The position numbers were made by a program, and so were the translations under genes. From an uncultured beta proteobacterium (GTDB taxonomy: Bacteria > Pseudomonadota > Gammaproteobacteria > Burkholderiales > Burkholderiaceae_C): a stretch of 35,312 nt of DNA. Numbering within the stretch: position 1 is the first letter of the stretch; every line of letters begins with the position of its first letter. The stretch spans positions 1 through 35,312 of the forward strand of contig CAIKMZ010000165.1 of NCBI GenBank assembly GCA_903828665.1, given 5' to 3'. The notes under the pieces were generated by a model. That model saw nothing but the letters and a program-made list of their open reading frames with translations. It had not been told where the DNA came from and made no database searches. This document shows, in pieces, positions 17,491-24,870 of the stretch.

Positions 17491-18294
17491 ATGATTTTAG
17501 CCAGTGCTTCCCCTCTCGGTTTGACCTTGGCAGTCGGGGCTGCCATCGCCTATTCTGTGTCGGCCATCGGCGCTGCCCGCTTGGGCATGCAGGCGGCGAA
17601 AACGGCGGTTGTCCTGGCCTGGTTGGCACACGGCTTGTTGCTGGCCGTCGGCTTGTTTGGCACCGAGCCGCGTTTCGGCTTCGCGCCGGCTCTGTCCGTT
17701 ACGGCGTGGCTGATTGCGGCGGTGTACGCCGTCGAAAGCCATGTCTATCCGCTGCTGGAGACGCGCTGGGCCTTGTCGGCTTTGGGTGCGGTCGCGGTCG
17801 TGCTGGCGGCGCTGTTTCCGGGCAGCCCGTTGCACCCGAATGCCTCTCCTTGGTTGCCGCTGCACTGGGCGCTGGGCATTGCGTCTTACGGTTTGTTCGG
17901 CGCCGCTGTCGTGCATGCATGGTTCATGACACGGGCCGAGGAACGATTCCGGGTGGCCGCAGATCCGCACAGTGGCATGCCACTGCTGACACTTGAACGG
18001 CTGACGTTCAGATTTGTGGCTGCCGGCTTTCTGCTGCTGACAGCAACCCTGCTGGTGGGTGTTCTGTTTGGCGCTGAACTCTATGGTTCGACCACCGGTC
18101 TGAAATGGAACCACAAGACGGCGTTTTCCGTCTTGTCGTGGTTGACGTTTGCGGTCTTGTTGACCGGGCGTGCGCGTTTCGGTTGGCGCGGCAAGCGCGC
18201 GGTGCGGGTCCTGTACATCGGTGCCGGATTGCTGCTGCTGGCCTATGTCGGTTCGCGATTTGTCATGGAGATCGTTCTGGGACGAGCGGCATGA
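17491..18294 (+). CDS. ypjD: CcsA/YpjD-type cytochrome c assembly-family membrane protein
   Basis: This 267-residue protein has about eight membrane helices and fits the single-gene YpjD/CcsA-like group that often sits opposite ffh in proteobacteria. Conserved features are HPLxxxHWALGIASYGLF-like helices around residues 120-140, a charged loop with MPLLTLERL, and GLKWNHKTAFSVLSWL near 205. Histidines in these helices could bind heme, as in other members of the HemAttach/CcsA superfamily, but a role in cytochrome c maturation is not established for this subgroup. ATG at 17491 is preferred over the in-frame GTG at 17485. It overlaps the next gene by the ATGA junction. Confidence 0.85.
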   Translation: MILASASPLGLTLAVGAAIAYSVSAIGAARLGMQAAKTAVVLAWLAHGLLLAVGLFGTEPRFGFAPALSVTAWLIAAVYAVESHVYPLLETRWALSALGAVAVVLAALFPGSPLHPNASPWLPLHWALGIASYGLFGAAVVHAWFMTRAEERFRVAADPHSGMPLLTLERLTFRFVAAGFLLLTATLLVGVLFGAELYGSTTGLKWNHKTAFSVLSWLTFAVLLTGRARFGWRGKRAVRVLYIGAGLLLLAYVGSRFVMEIVLGRAA

Positions 18295-18518
18295 AAGTCA
18301 TCCTGCTTTTGGCGGTGCTGGTGCTTGCCATCTGGCTCTGGCGCTCCGGCCGTGACGCCGACGCGGGTTTGAATTCGAAGCGGCAGACAGCCAGTCCGGA
18401 GCCACTTGAGATGATCGGCTGCACTTTGTGCGGGGTTCATTTTCCGAGGGCAGACGGACTGCAGGGGCGAAATGGTGTCTACTGCTGCCACGAACACCGC
18501 CAACGCGCGGAGTCTTGA
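18291..18518 (+). CDS. PP0621-family small membrane-anchored zinc-ribbon-like protein
   Basis: This 75-residue protein has one N-terminal membrane helix (LLLAVLVLAIWLW, about residues 4-17) and a short cytoplasmic or periplasmic domain. That domain has two Cys pairs, CTLCGVH and a final YCCHEHR, a metal-ribbon arrangement. It resembles the PP0621 family that precedes pilS in beta- and gammaproteobacteria (from memory). The ATG overlaps the stop of the ypjD-like gene, and its own stop directly abuts the pilS ATG. This indicates translational coupling through ypjD-PP0621-pilS. Function is unknown. Confidence 0.8.
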   Translation: MKVILLLAVLVLAIWLWRSGRDADAGLNSKRQTASPEPLEMIGCTLCGVHFPRADGLQGRNGVYCCHEHRQRAES

Positions 18519-20210
18519 ATGAGTCTGCAGGCGCCAGCGCAAGCCTGGTTTGAGACCGTCCTGCCGGAGTCGGACACGGACGCGGCAGCCAAGCCTCTGG
18601 AATTCGAGCGATTGTGGCGGGGGTTCATGACGGCTCGGGTCGCGCTGGGGTTCGGGCTGTTCTTGTTTCAAGGCGTCGTCTACGCCCTTGGGCCGACCAA
18701 GGACAGCAGCCTGATCCTGATTTCTGCAGCCTACAGCGCCGTCGCCTTGGGCGTGCGGCTCATGGCGATCTCGCGCCTGCCAGGAAAGGCATTCACTCCG
18801 CAGTGGATTGCAACCGGCGGGGTTGATGTCGTGGCATTCGCGATGCTGCAGATTGTCCAGGGCAGCAGCATCAATTACGCGCCGCTGTTCGTATTGCCCG
18901 TCCTGATGGCGGCGGTCCTGGGGTCGTTGCTGCTGGCCATGGCTGCTTCAGCGGGCGTAACCCTTCTGTTGCTGGCTTATGCGACGTGGCTTTCCTTCCA
19001 GGTTCCGGCCGACACGGCAGCGCATTTCCTGCAAGCGGCTCTGACCGGCGCCGGCTGTTTCGCGATTGCCTTTCTGGCAAACCAGATTGCGATCCGGCTG
19101 GTCGATGTGGAGCTGCTGGCCAAGCGCAGCCAGTTGGCCGAGCGTGTCCAGAGACGGGTCAATGAACTGGTGATCGAGTCTCTGACCGATGGCATCCTGG
19201 TGCTCGACTCGCGCAGCATGGTGTGGGCGGCAAATCCCTCAGCGCGTCATTTGCTGGGTGCGCAAAGCACGCCGGGGGCCAAGTCTTTCAGCCTTTCCGC
19301 CATCGCTGGCTGGCGGGAACTCGTCACTCTGGCCGGGCACAGTTTCTCCGACCAGACAGCCCGACAGGCGGATGTCACCATCCACCACGTCGGGCAGGGG
19401 CCCAGGCGGCTGCGGGTGCGAACCCAGCTGACTGCGGCAGCCGAGGAAGATGGCGAGATCCTGTGCGTCATGTTCATGCAGGATCAGCGCGAAATGGAGG
19501 CGCGTATGCGATCCGACAGGCTGGCCAGCTTGGGGCGCATGTCGGCTGCCGTTGCGCATGAAATTCGCAACCCGTTGGCCGCGATCGCGCAGGCCAACGC
19601 GCTCCTTGACGAAGATCTGCTGGAGCCTCGGCACAAGCGACTCACCCAAATGGTGCAGCAAAATGCACGGCGGCTGGAAAGAATAGTGGAGGAAGTCCTG
19701 GACATCTCTCGGGTGCAGGAGCGTGAGAATGGCGTCAAATCGAGTGCGCTGGAGTTGCGCAGCGAAGTCGCCAGAATATGTCATGACTGGCAACGGCAGA
19801 CGAACAGTGCGCAACGGCTCAGGCTTGATCTGTCGGGGCAGGGCATCGAGGTCAGGTTTGAATCGGAGCATCTGCGCCGGATCCTGGTCAATCTGTTGGA
19901 CAATGCGCTGCGCTATTCGGATGGCGACACGGGTTCCATTGAGGTTTCGGTCCGGGCCTTGGATTCGGGATCGGGCGCGTTGCGCGTGTGGAGCAACGGG
20001 CAGCCCATGGATCAATCGGTTGAGCGGCACTTGTTCGAGCCGTTCTTTTCCTCGGAGAGCCGTTCCACCGGGTTGGGCCTTTATATCTGCCGCGAGTTAT
20101 GTGAAGAACAGGGCGCCTCCATTGCTTACTTGCGAGCGCCTCGCGAGTTCAGTGGTGCGCCGATGGACGGTAACGAATTTTTGGTGATTTTCCAGACCAA
20201 TCAACGATGA
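18519..20210 (+). CDS. pilS: Sensor histidine kinase PilS
   Basis: This 563-residue inner-membrane histidine kinase controls type IV pilus genes with PilR. Residues about 30-200 form six hydrophobic helices. A PAS-like region follows near 210-310 (NELVIESLTDGILVLDSRSMVWAAN). The dimerisation box is AAVAHEIRNPLAAI with the phospho-accepting His at residue 347. The ATPase domain has an N box (ILVNLLDNALRYSDG) and a G2-type TGLGLYICRELCE. The start is the ATG immediately after the preceding stop. pilR follows after four bases, a two-gene unit known to activate pilA through sigma-54. No pilin gene is in the window. Confidence 0.94.
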   Translation: MSLQAPAQAWFETVLPESDTDAAAKPLEFERLWRGFMTARVALGFGLFLFQGVVYALGPTKDSSLILISAAYSAVALGVRLMAISRLPGKAFTPQWIATGGVDVVAFAMLQIVQGSSINYAPLFVLPVLMAAVLGSLLLAMAASAGVTLLLLAYATWLSFQVPADTAAHFLQAALTGAGCFAIAFLANQIAIRLVDVELLAKRSQLAERVQRRVNELVIESLTDGILVLDSRSMVWAANPSARHLLGAQSTPGAKSFSLSAIAGWRELVTLAGHSFSDQTARQADVTIHHVGQGPRRLRVRTQLTAAAEEDGEILCVMFMQDQREMEARMRSDRLASLGRMSAAVAHEIRNPLAAIAQANALLDEDLLEPRHKRLTQMVQQNARRLERIVEEVLDISRVQERENGVKSSALELRSEVARICHDWQRQTNSAQRLRLDLSGQGIEVRFESEHLRRILVNLLDNALRYSDGDTGSIEVSVRALDSGSGALRVWSNGQPMDQSVERHLFEPFFSSESRSTGLGLYICRELCEEQGASIAYLRAPREFSGAPMDGNEFLVIFQTNQR

Positions 20211-20214
20211 CACC

Positions 20215-21693
20215 ATGGATTCAAAAACAGCGTTGAGCCCGGCCCGGATTCTCGTCGTGGACGATGAGCCTGATTTGCGCACGCTCTACGAGTTGACGTT
20301 GCTTCGCGAGGGTTTCCGGGTTGATACCGCTGAAAGCCTGGCGCAGGCCTTTGCGTGTCTGCAGGAGCAACGCTTTGATCTGGTTATCACCGATATGCGC
20401 CTGCCGGATGGCCTGGGCTTGGAGTTGATTCGCTACATCCGGGCGCAACAGCGCAGGGAGCGCTGCATCGTCATCACGGCCTATGGGTCGGCAGAAAACG
20501 CTGTTGAATCGCTCAAGGCTGGCGCTTTTGATTATTTGACCAAACCGGTCGATATCAAACAATTTCGGTCCGTCATTGCTTCGGTCGTGACCGATCCCGT
20601 GCCGCCGGCTGGTCGCGGTGCGGGCGCTGTCTCGCTGTCTGGCATTGTGGCGGGCGGCGCGGTCCAGCCTTCCCTTGGCGAAGCTGCGTTGCAACGGCTG
20701 GTGGGAGATTCCACCGGCATGCGAGCGGTGAAGGATCGCATCGTCAAGGTCGCTCGCAGCATGGCACCGGTGATGGTGACGGGCGAGTCGGGCACCGGCA
20801 AGGAGCTGGTGGCAAATGCCATCCACGCGAACAGTCACCGCGCAAATGCCGCATTGATCGCCGTGAACTGCAGCGCCATTCCCGAGAATCTTCTCGAGAC
20901 CGAGTTCTTTGGAGCCAAGAAAGGCGCCTACACCGGCGCCACCCAAGATCGGGATGGCTTTTTCCAGGCCGCCCGCGGCGGCACTTTGTTTCTCGATGAG
21001 ATCGGTGATCTGCCGCTTGCCATGCAGTCCAAACTGTTGCGAGCCATTCAGGAGCGATGTATCCGGCCCATTGGCTCGCCTCAGGAAGATCCGGTCGATG
21101 TGCGGATCATCAGCGCGACACACAAGGATTTGGCCGCCGAAGTGCAGGCAGGGCGCTTTCGTCAGGATCTGTACTACCGCCTGAATGTGATCCAGATCGT
21201 GATCCCGCCCCTGCGTGAGCGACGTGACGACTTGCCTGCCTTGTGTGCAGTCTTGCTGCGGCGAATTGCGCTGGAGTCCGGCATCGCCGTGCCCACGCTG
21301 TCTGATGCCGTACTCCAACAACTGGCCGGTGATCCTTTGCCCGGCAACGTGCGTGAACTTGAAAACGTGCTGCACCGGGCGGTGGCCCTTAGCGAAGAGG
21401 ATGACCTGCGCATTGAACCTTCCGGCTACCAGTCGCTGAGCCAGGACGCTGCGACTGCGGGCGCTGGCGCGGTGCTGGCGGAAGATGACCGGGTCACCAT
21501 CCCGAGCGATCTGCAAAGTCATCTTGATGCAGCCGAGCGCGAGATACTGATCCAGGCACTGAATGAAACCGGATTCAACCGTACCGCTGCTGCGGCCCGA
21601 CTGGGCTTGAGCCTGCGTCAAATGCGTTACCGCATCGCTCGTTTGCATATTGAAACACCGAACAATGGTGAGGCAGCCGATGAGTCTGACTGA
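20215..21693 (+). CDS. pilR: Sigma-54-dependent response regulator PilR
   Basis: This 492-residue NtrC-type activator has three parts. The receiver domain has the phospho-acceptor Asp at residue 60 ([10 protein letters not shown]) and acidic D16/D17. The AAA+ domain (about 165-400) has Walker A GESGTGKE, the sigma-54 contact loop in the variant form GAYTGA, Walker [13 protein letters not shown] and the sensor/arginine region [14 protein letters not shown] Fis-type helix-turn-helix sits near the C-terminus ([26 protein letters not shown]). GAYTGA instead of GAFTGA is a tolerated aromatic change. Its end overlaps the ampD start by 14 bases. Confidence 0.95.
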   Translation: MDSKTALSPARILVVDDEPDLRTLYELTLLREGFRVDTAESLAQAFACLQEQRFDLVITDMRLPDGLGLELIRYIRAQQRRERCIVITAYGSAENAVESLKAGAFDYLTKPVDIKQFRSVIASVVTDPVPPAGRGAGAVSLSGIVAGGAVQPSLGEAALQRLVGDSTGMRAVKDRIVKVARSMAPVMVTGESGTGKELVANAIHANSHRANAALIAVNCSAIPENLLETEFFGAKKGAYTGATQDRDGFFQAARGGTLFLDEIGDLPLAMQSKLLRAIQERCIRPIGSPQEDPVDVRIISATHKDLAAEVQAGRFRQDLYYRLNVIQIVIPPLRERRDDLPALCAVLLRRIALESGIAVPTLSDAVLQQLAGDPLPGNVRELENVLHRAVALSEEDDLRIEPSGYQSLSQDAATAGAGAVLAEDDRVTIPSDLQSHLDAAEREILIQALNETGFNRTAAAARLGLSLRQMRYRIARLHIETPNNGEAADESD

Positions 21694-22291
21694 TCCAGTT
21701 GTCGAATCCCCGCTTTGGCGCGGTGGCTGGTATCAGTTTGCAGCGCGCCGGGACTCTCCAAATTTCGGCCCGCGGCCGCTCGATGTCCGGGCCGACCTGA
21801 TCGTGCTGCATTGCATCAGCCTGCCACCGGGATGCTTCGGCGGCGACGAGGTGGAACGCCTCTTTGCCAATGCGCTCGATTGGAGCCTGCATCCCTATTT
21901 CAAGAGCATCGAGGGGATGCAGGTGTCGTCCCACTTCTACATCCGCCGCCACGGGGAACTGCTGCAGTTCGTCAGTGCCGACGACCGTGCCTGGCATGCT
22001 GGCGTCTCCAGCTACCGTGGGCGCAGCAACTGCAACGACGATTCCATCGGCATTGAACTCGAAGGCGTCGAAGGCGGCCTGTTTGAAGATAGTCAATACG
22101 AATCATTGGTCGGTTTGTGTGCCGCGCTCTCGCAGCGCTACGCGATCACGGATATCGCGGGGCATGAACATATTGCGCCTGGGCGAAAGTCCGACCCGGG
22201 GGCTGGCTTCGACTGGCTTCGTCTGCAGCAAGCTTTGGGTTTGCCGTCGCAGTTCTTTCCCTTCGACCCAGTGTTCGGGAAGGCGCGCTGA
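21680..22291 (+). CDS. ampD: 1,6-anhydro-N-acetylmuramyl-L-alanine amidase AmpD
   Basis: This 203-residue cytoplasmic zinc amidase cleaves the lactyl-L-alanine bond of anhydro-muropeptides in peptidoglycan recycling. The zinc ligands are visible as H44 (LIVLHCIS), H162 and D172 (GHEHIAPGRKSDPG). The last two have the same 10-residue spacing as the reference enzyme from Citrobacter freundii. Other family motifs are VSSHFYIRRHGELLQFV, AWHAGVSSYRGR and SIGIELEG. The start at 21680 lies inside the last codons of pilR, which suggests translational coupling. Its pathway partner Mpl is encoded about 7 kb away. Confidence 0.96.
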   Translation: MSLTDPVVESPLWRGGWYQFAARRDSPNFGPRPLDVRADLIVLHCISLPPGCFGGDEVERLFANALDWSLHPYFKSIEGMQVSSHFYIRRHGELLQFVSADDRAWHAGVSSYRGRSNCNDDSIGIELEGVEGGLFEDSQYESLVGLCAALSQRYAITDIAGHEHIAPGRKSDPGAGFDWLRLQQALGLPSQFFPFDPVFGKAR

Positions 22292-22347
22292 GTTCGTCCG
22301 ACTTGCTGAGTCGTCCAAAATAGCCGGGAATTCGGTTTTGGTGAGAG

Positions 22348-22395
22348 ACGCTATGGGTAGTGGCTTGCAATCAAGGAAGACACCATATATAGTGT
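22348..22395 (+). promoter_or_regulatory. Paired NrdR boxes of a ribonucleotide reductase promoter
   Basis: The second box, ACACCATATATAGTGT (22380-22395), is a near-perfect match to the NrdR consensus ACACTATATATAGTGT and sits in a wider 24-bp palindrome (22376-22399). The first box, ACGCTATGGGTAGTGG (22348-22363), matches 11 of 16 positions. The boxes start 32 bases apart, three helical turns, which is the known spacing of NrdR boxes at nrd operons. They precede the nrdA start remnant by 54 bases, exactly where the nrdAB promoter should be, though the genes themselves are almost gone. Confidence 0.8.
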
Positions 22396-22449
22396 CTTCT
22401 GCTTTCAAGCGTAAACACCCGATGAAGCACCTCTGGTGACGAGAATTCA

Positions 22450-22512
22450 ATGCAAACTACTTTGACGTCAGTGCCCATTTGTCAACTTGCGAGGCACGCT
22501 TGTGAAGGATGA
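22450..22512 (+). pseudogene. nrdA: Remnant of the nrdA start (ribonucleotide reductase large subunit)
   Basis: After the NrdR boxes an ATG opens a 20-codon frame beginning MQTTLTSVP and ending at a TGA (22510-22512). Betaproteobacterial NrdA proteins commonly begin with MQT followed by a Thr/Ser/Pro-rich leader (recalled, not searched). Nothing of the catalytic body (about 950 residues) is present. The call relies mainly on position: downstream of ampD, behind NrdR boxes and before an nrdB-like start. It could instead be a chance short frame. Confidence 0.45.
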
Positions 22513-22639
22513 AGCGGTCTTGCGTGTGCGGCGCTGCGATGCTGCTGCACAACACTTGCCAGTCCAATCGCATAGCGATGTGAATGAATACTTTTCATTT
22601 CATTTCGCTGCTCTCATAATCCGCTGACTGGAACTATTT

Positions 22640-22768
22640 ATGTTGACCTGGGACGAAGATATCAAGCCTGCCTTGCCATCGTTCAGTGCACGCGGCTCAT
22701 CGGACAGCCGCTTGTTGCACTCACCTGCATCGACCGCCGCAGTCGCCGGCATTCTGCATCGCGTCTCG
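22640..22768 (+). pseudogene. nrdB: N-terminal remnant of nrdB (ribonucleotide reductase small subunit)
   Basis: The frame starts MLTWDEDIKPALPSFSARG and continues with a Ser/Ala-rich segment. Class Ia NrdB proteins of Burkholderiales characteristically start MLTWD followed by a variable Ser/Ala/Pro-rich stretch before the conserved core (recalled). Recognisable similarity ends after about 43 codons. The frame then runs on to 22927 without any diiron-site motif, whereas an intact NrdB has about 370-400 residues. Together with the NrdR boxes this marks a deleted nrdAB operon. No Shine-Dalgarno sequence is visible before the ATG. Confidence 0.6.
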
Positions 22769-22803
22769 CGAAAATCGATGATCGATTCGCAGACAAGAAT
22801 TTC

Positions 22804-22843
22804 GCAAACAGTCGATCCCCTCTTCGGGGATCGGTTTGTTTGC
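22804..22843 (+). terminator. Long hairpin with T-rich 3' side before the H1-like gene
   Basis: The core stem CGATCCCC/GGGGATCG (22813-22820 with 22826-22833) has a TCTTC loop. Outer arms GCAAACA (22804-22810) and TGTTTGC (22837-22843) extend it across small internal loops. The 3' side is T-rich (GGTTTGTTTG). It could be an old terminator of the lost upstream operon or a structured 5' leader element of the H1-like mRNA, about 100 bases before its ATG. The 655 bases from 22292 to 22946 otherwise hold only the NrdR boxes and relics listed here. Confidence 0.45.
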
Positions 22844-22946
22844 GCACCCGAGTTCATGATGCTGGGCTTGAGCCCAACACCATGGATCGCTTCATGCTCT
22901 CCAACTCGCGTGAAGTGCTCTTTGTAAATTGATCAAGGAGAAAATA

Positions 22947-23438
22947 ATGGCAACTGCAAAAAAACCGGCCGCGAAGAAGGCCGCTCCCGCAAAGAAAGCG
23001 GCACCAGCAAAGAAAGTAGCGGCTAAGAAAGCTGCGCCGGCCAAGAAGGCGGCACCAGCGAAGAAAGTAGCGGCAAAGAAAGTGGCTGCGAAGAAGGCTG
23101 CGCCGGCCAAGAAGGCGGCACCAGCGAAAAAGGTAGCAGCAAAGAAAGTTGCTGCGAAAAAGGCTGCACCGGCCAAGAAGGCTGCCGCCAAGAAAGCTGC
23201 GCCCGCCAAGAAGGTAGCCGCCAAAAAGGCGCCTGCCAAGAAGGCTGCTGTAGCGAAGAAACCAGCCGCCAAGAAACCAGCAGCCAAGAAAGCAGCCAAG
23301 AAGCCGGCTGCGAAGAAAGCCGCGAAAGCACCCGCTGCCAAGGCAGCGCCTGCCCCCGCCGCTCCTGCTGCTCCCGCTGCTCAGACCACATTGAGCCCGC
23401 AAGCAGCTTGGCCTTTTCCGACGGCCAGCAAGCCCTGA
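22947..23438 (+). CDS. Lysine-rich histone H1-like DNA-binding protein
   Basis: This 163-residue, extremely basic protein starts MATAKKPAAKK. It is built almost wholly of AAPAKK, VAAKK and PAAKK pentamer/hexamer repeats through residue 130. An Ala/Pro-rich hinge and the C-terminal TTLSPQAAWPFPTASKP follow. That ending is typical of the H1-like proteins of Burkholderiales (recalled) and separates it from random low complexity. Such proteins are disordered and bind DNA like the C-terminal tail of eukaryotic histone H1. The ATG at 22947 is fixed by AAGGAG six bases upstream. A strong terminator follows. The repeated DNA makes copy-number changes between strains likely. Confidence 0.85.
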   Translation: MATAKKPAAKKAAPAKKAAPAKKVAAKKAAPAKKAAPAKKVAAKKVAAKKAAPAKKAAPAKKVAAKKVAAKKAAPAKKAAAKKAAPAKKVAAKKAPAKKAAVAKKPAAKKPAAKKAAKKPAAKKAAKAPAAKAAPAPAAPAAPAAQTTLSPQAAWPFPTASKP

Positions 23439-23442
23439 ATCG

Positions 23443-23961
23443 TTAAACCGGTTTGGCTATAAGCCCGATGCCTGAAGCATCGGGCTTTTTTTGCGCCCAT
23501 GTCCGTTCGCCCGGCTTTAGATCGGGCTCCTGACCGTCAAGCGTGTAGTTTTGCGGACTCTGCTGCGCAATCTTGAGTGCAACCAGATGGCTGCCGAGGC
23601 CGGCGCAACGCGCCAGGGGCCAATCCCGCTCGAGCCCGTACAACGAGGCGCCGCGAAATGCATCGCCACAACCGGTCGGATCGACCAGCGCAAAAGCCTT
23701 GACCGAAGGAATATGCTTTTTTTCTGCGCCGACCCAAACTTCACTGTCGTCGGCGCCCAAGGTCACAACCGGCCCCCGCACCCGACGTGATATGTCCGCG
23801 TAGCTCCAGCCGGTGCCTTCACTGAGCATCTTGCCTTCGTAATCGTTCGCCGTGACCCAGGTCGACCGCATAACCAAGGACCTTAGTTCGGCGCCGTCAA
23901 AACGCGGCAATTGCTGGCAGGGATCGAAATGGTGTCGAACGAGTTCAGGGATAAAAGGCAA
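23443..23961 (-). pseudogene. 5'-truncated PfkB-family carbohydrate kinase
   Basis: The frame encodes 172 residues that match only the C-terminal half of a ribokinase/adenosine-kinase-like PfkB protein. It carries FDPCQQLPRFDG, STWVTANDYEGKMLSEGTGWS, the phosphate-binding segment GPVVTLGADDSEVWV and the catalytic signature DPTGCGDAFRGASLYGLER. A complete member has about 300-315 residues. The N-terminal sugar-binding half and lid are missing, and the frame abuts and overlaps the end of the DUF3426 gene, so no room is left for it. The catalytic Asp and anion-hole motif remain, but substrate binding should be lost. Its 3' end reads through the H1-like terminator hairpin. It lies in its expected neighbourhood, so an internal deletion is more likely than transfer. 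Confidence 0.75.
23461..23492 (+). terminator. Rho-independent terminator of the H1-like gene
   Basis: AAGCCCGATGC (23461-23471) and GCATCGGGCTT (23477-23487) form a perfect 11-bp stem with a 5-base loop, followed by T to 23492. It lies 22 bases after the H1-like stop. The opposite strand lacks a T-run, so it acts on the + strand only. Confidence 0.93.
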
Positions 23962-24835
23962 GCAGCCGATAACCGACGATCCGCTCGGCCGTGCTCGCGG
24001 TCTTGACCGTGATGGCCATCGACGCCGTCCACTCGGACGCGGGTGTCAGTGTGCTCGACGCCTTGCCAAGTTCGGGCGCCAGAAAGACGCGCCGCACGAT
24101 CGGCTGATCGAGTGAATCGGTCAAAGTCAGTTCGATGGCGGGCAAGGCCAGCACCGTTGCTGCTGTGTTTCTCAGTGTGAAATTCAGGCGGTAGGCATCA
24201 GGCCTGATCTTGGTAAACGAGGCGCCGTCAATCACCACCGCGTTCTTCTGTTGCAGCGGCGCCAAGACACAGTTCATAGGCCGGCAAAGTGTCATCAACA
24301 GTCCCCTGAGACGGGGCTCCAGGTTCACGATCCGGTCACGTTCATGCACAGAGATTTGAGCAGCCAAACCCAGCAGCAAGGCAGCACACAGAACCAGCAA
24401 AAGGATTCGAACCATTGGGGTGCGCCAAGATGCGCCAGTGGGTGGCTGACGCAGGAAGGACAGTTCTTGGATTTGGTTTGCGCGCTGGAGATTTGCATCT
24501 TCCAGATCGTTCAAATCAATGTGAGCCGGCGTTTCATCTGCGACGCAGAGAACTGGATCGACATCGCTGGACGCGTTGCCCGTCTGCCAGGCTATCGCGT
24601 CGTCGGAATCTGAATCCACTGCGTCCGGCGTTTGCCGCAGAGTCGATAGCGAGGGCGCATCGATCGCGCTGTCCTCGGCCATTGCAGCGGCTGGTGCAGC
24701 CGGCAACAGATGCAGCGAGGCATCAAATGCTTCGCCACATTGCCCGCAACGGACCCATCCTTCGGAGATCCTGAGTTGATCGGGCACGACCTTGAATAGG
24801 GTCTGGCAGGCCGGGCAACGTGTGATCAGGCTCAT
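23945..24835 (-). CDS. Zinc-ribbon, DUF3426 membrane protein
   Basis: This 296-residue protein starts at the ATG 24835, fixed by the family N-terminus MSLITRCPACQTLFKV. The zinc ribbon is formed by C7/C10 and C30/C33 (CGQC). A variable acidic linker follows, then one membrane helix near residues 130-152 (ILLLVLCAALLLGLAA). The C-terminal DUF3426 domain has a beta-rich fold with NFTLRNTAATVLALPAIELTLTD. Such proteins are of unknown function and usually follow prmA, as here (35 bases apart). It ends where the truncated kinase frame begins. Confidence 0.88.
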   Translation of the reverse strand: MSLITRCPACQTLFKVVPDQLRISEGWVRCGQCGEAFDASLHLLPAAPAAAMAEDSAIDAPSLSTLRQTPDAVDSDSDDAIAWQTGNASSDVDPVLCVADETPAHIDLNDLEDANLQRANQIQELSFLRQPPTGASWRTPMVRILLLVLCAALLLGLAAQISVHERDRIVNLEPRLRGLLMTLCRPMNCVLAPLQQKNAVVIDGASFTKIRPDAYRLNFTLRNTAATVLALPAIELTLTDSLDQPIVRRVFLAPELGKASSTLTPASEWTASMAITVKTASTAERIVGYRLLAFYP

Positions 24836-24870
24836 GGGTCGTAAATTGTAGAGCCGTCCCCCAGTGCAGA

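Noticed and set aside
20221..21648. 475-codon open frame antisense to pilR
   Set aside because: Shadow frame; pilR has all catalytic motifs in the other strand.
22640..22927. A functional 95-residue small protein
   Set aside because: No ribosome-binding site, the frame runs through a long hairpin, and its first part resembles the NrdB start, so a relic is more likely.
22947..23300. CRISPR-like direct repeats
   Set aside because: The repeats are in-frame codons for Ala-Lys-Lys units, without spacer/repeat periodicity.
22854..23402. Antisense Cys/Leu/Phe-rich frames across the H1-like gene
   Set aside because: They arise from the reverse complement of the Ala-Lys repeat and have no independent support.
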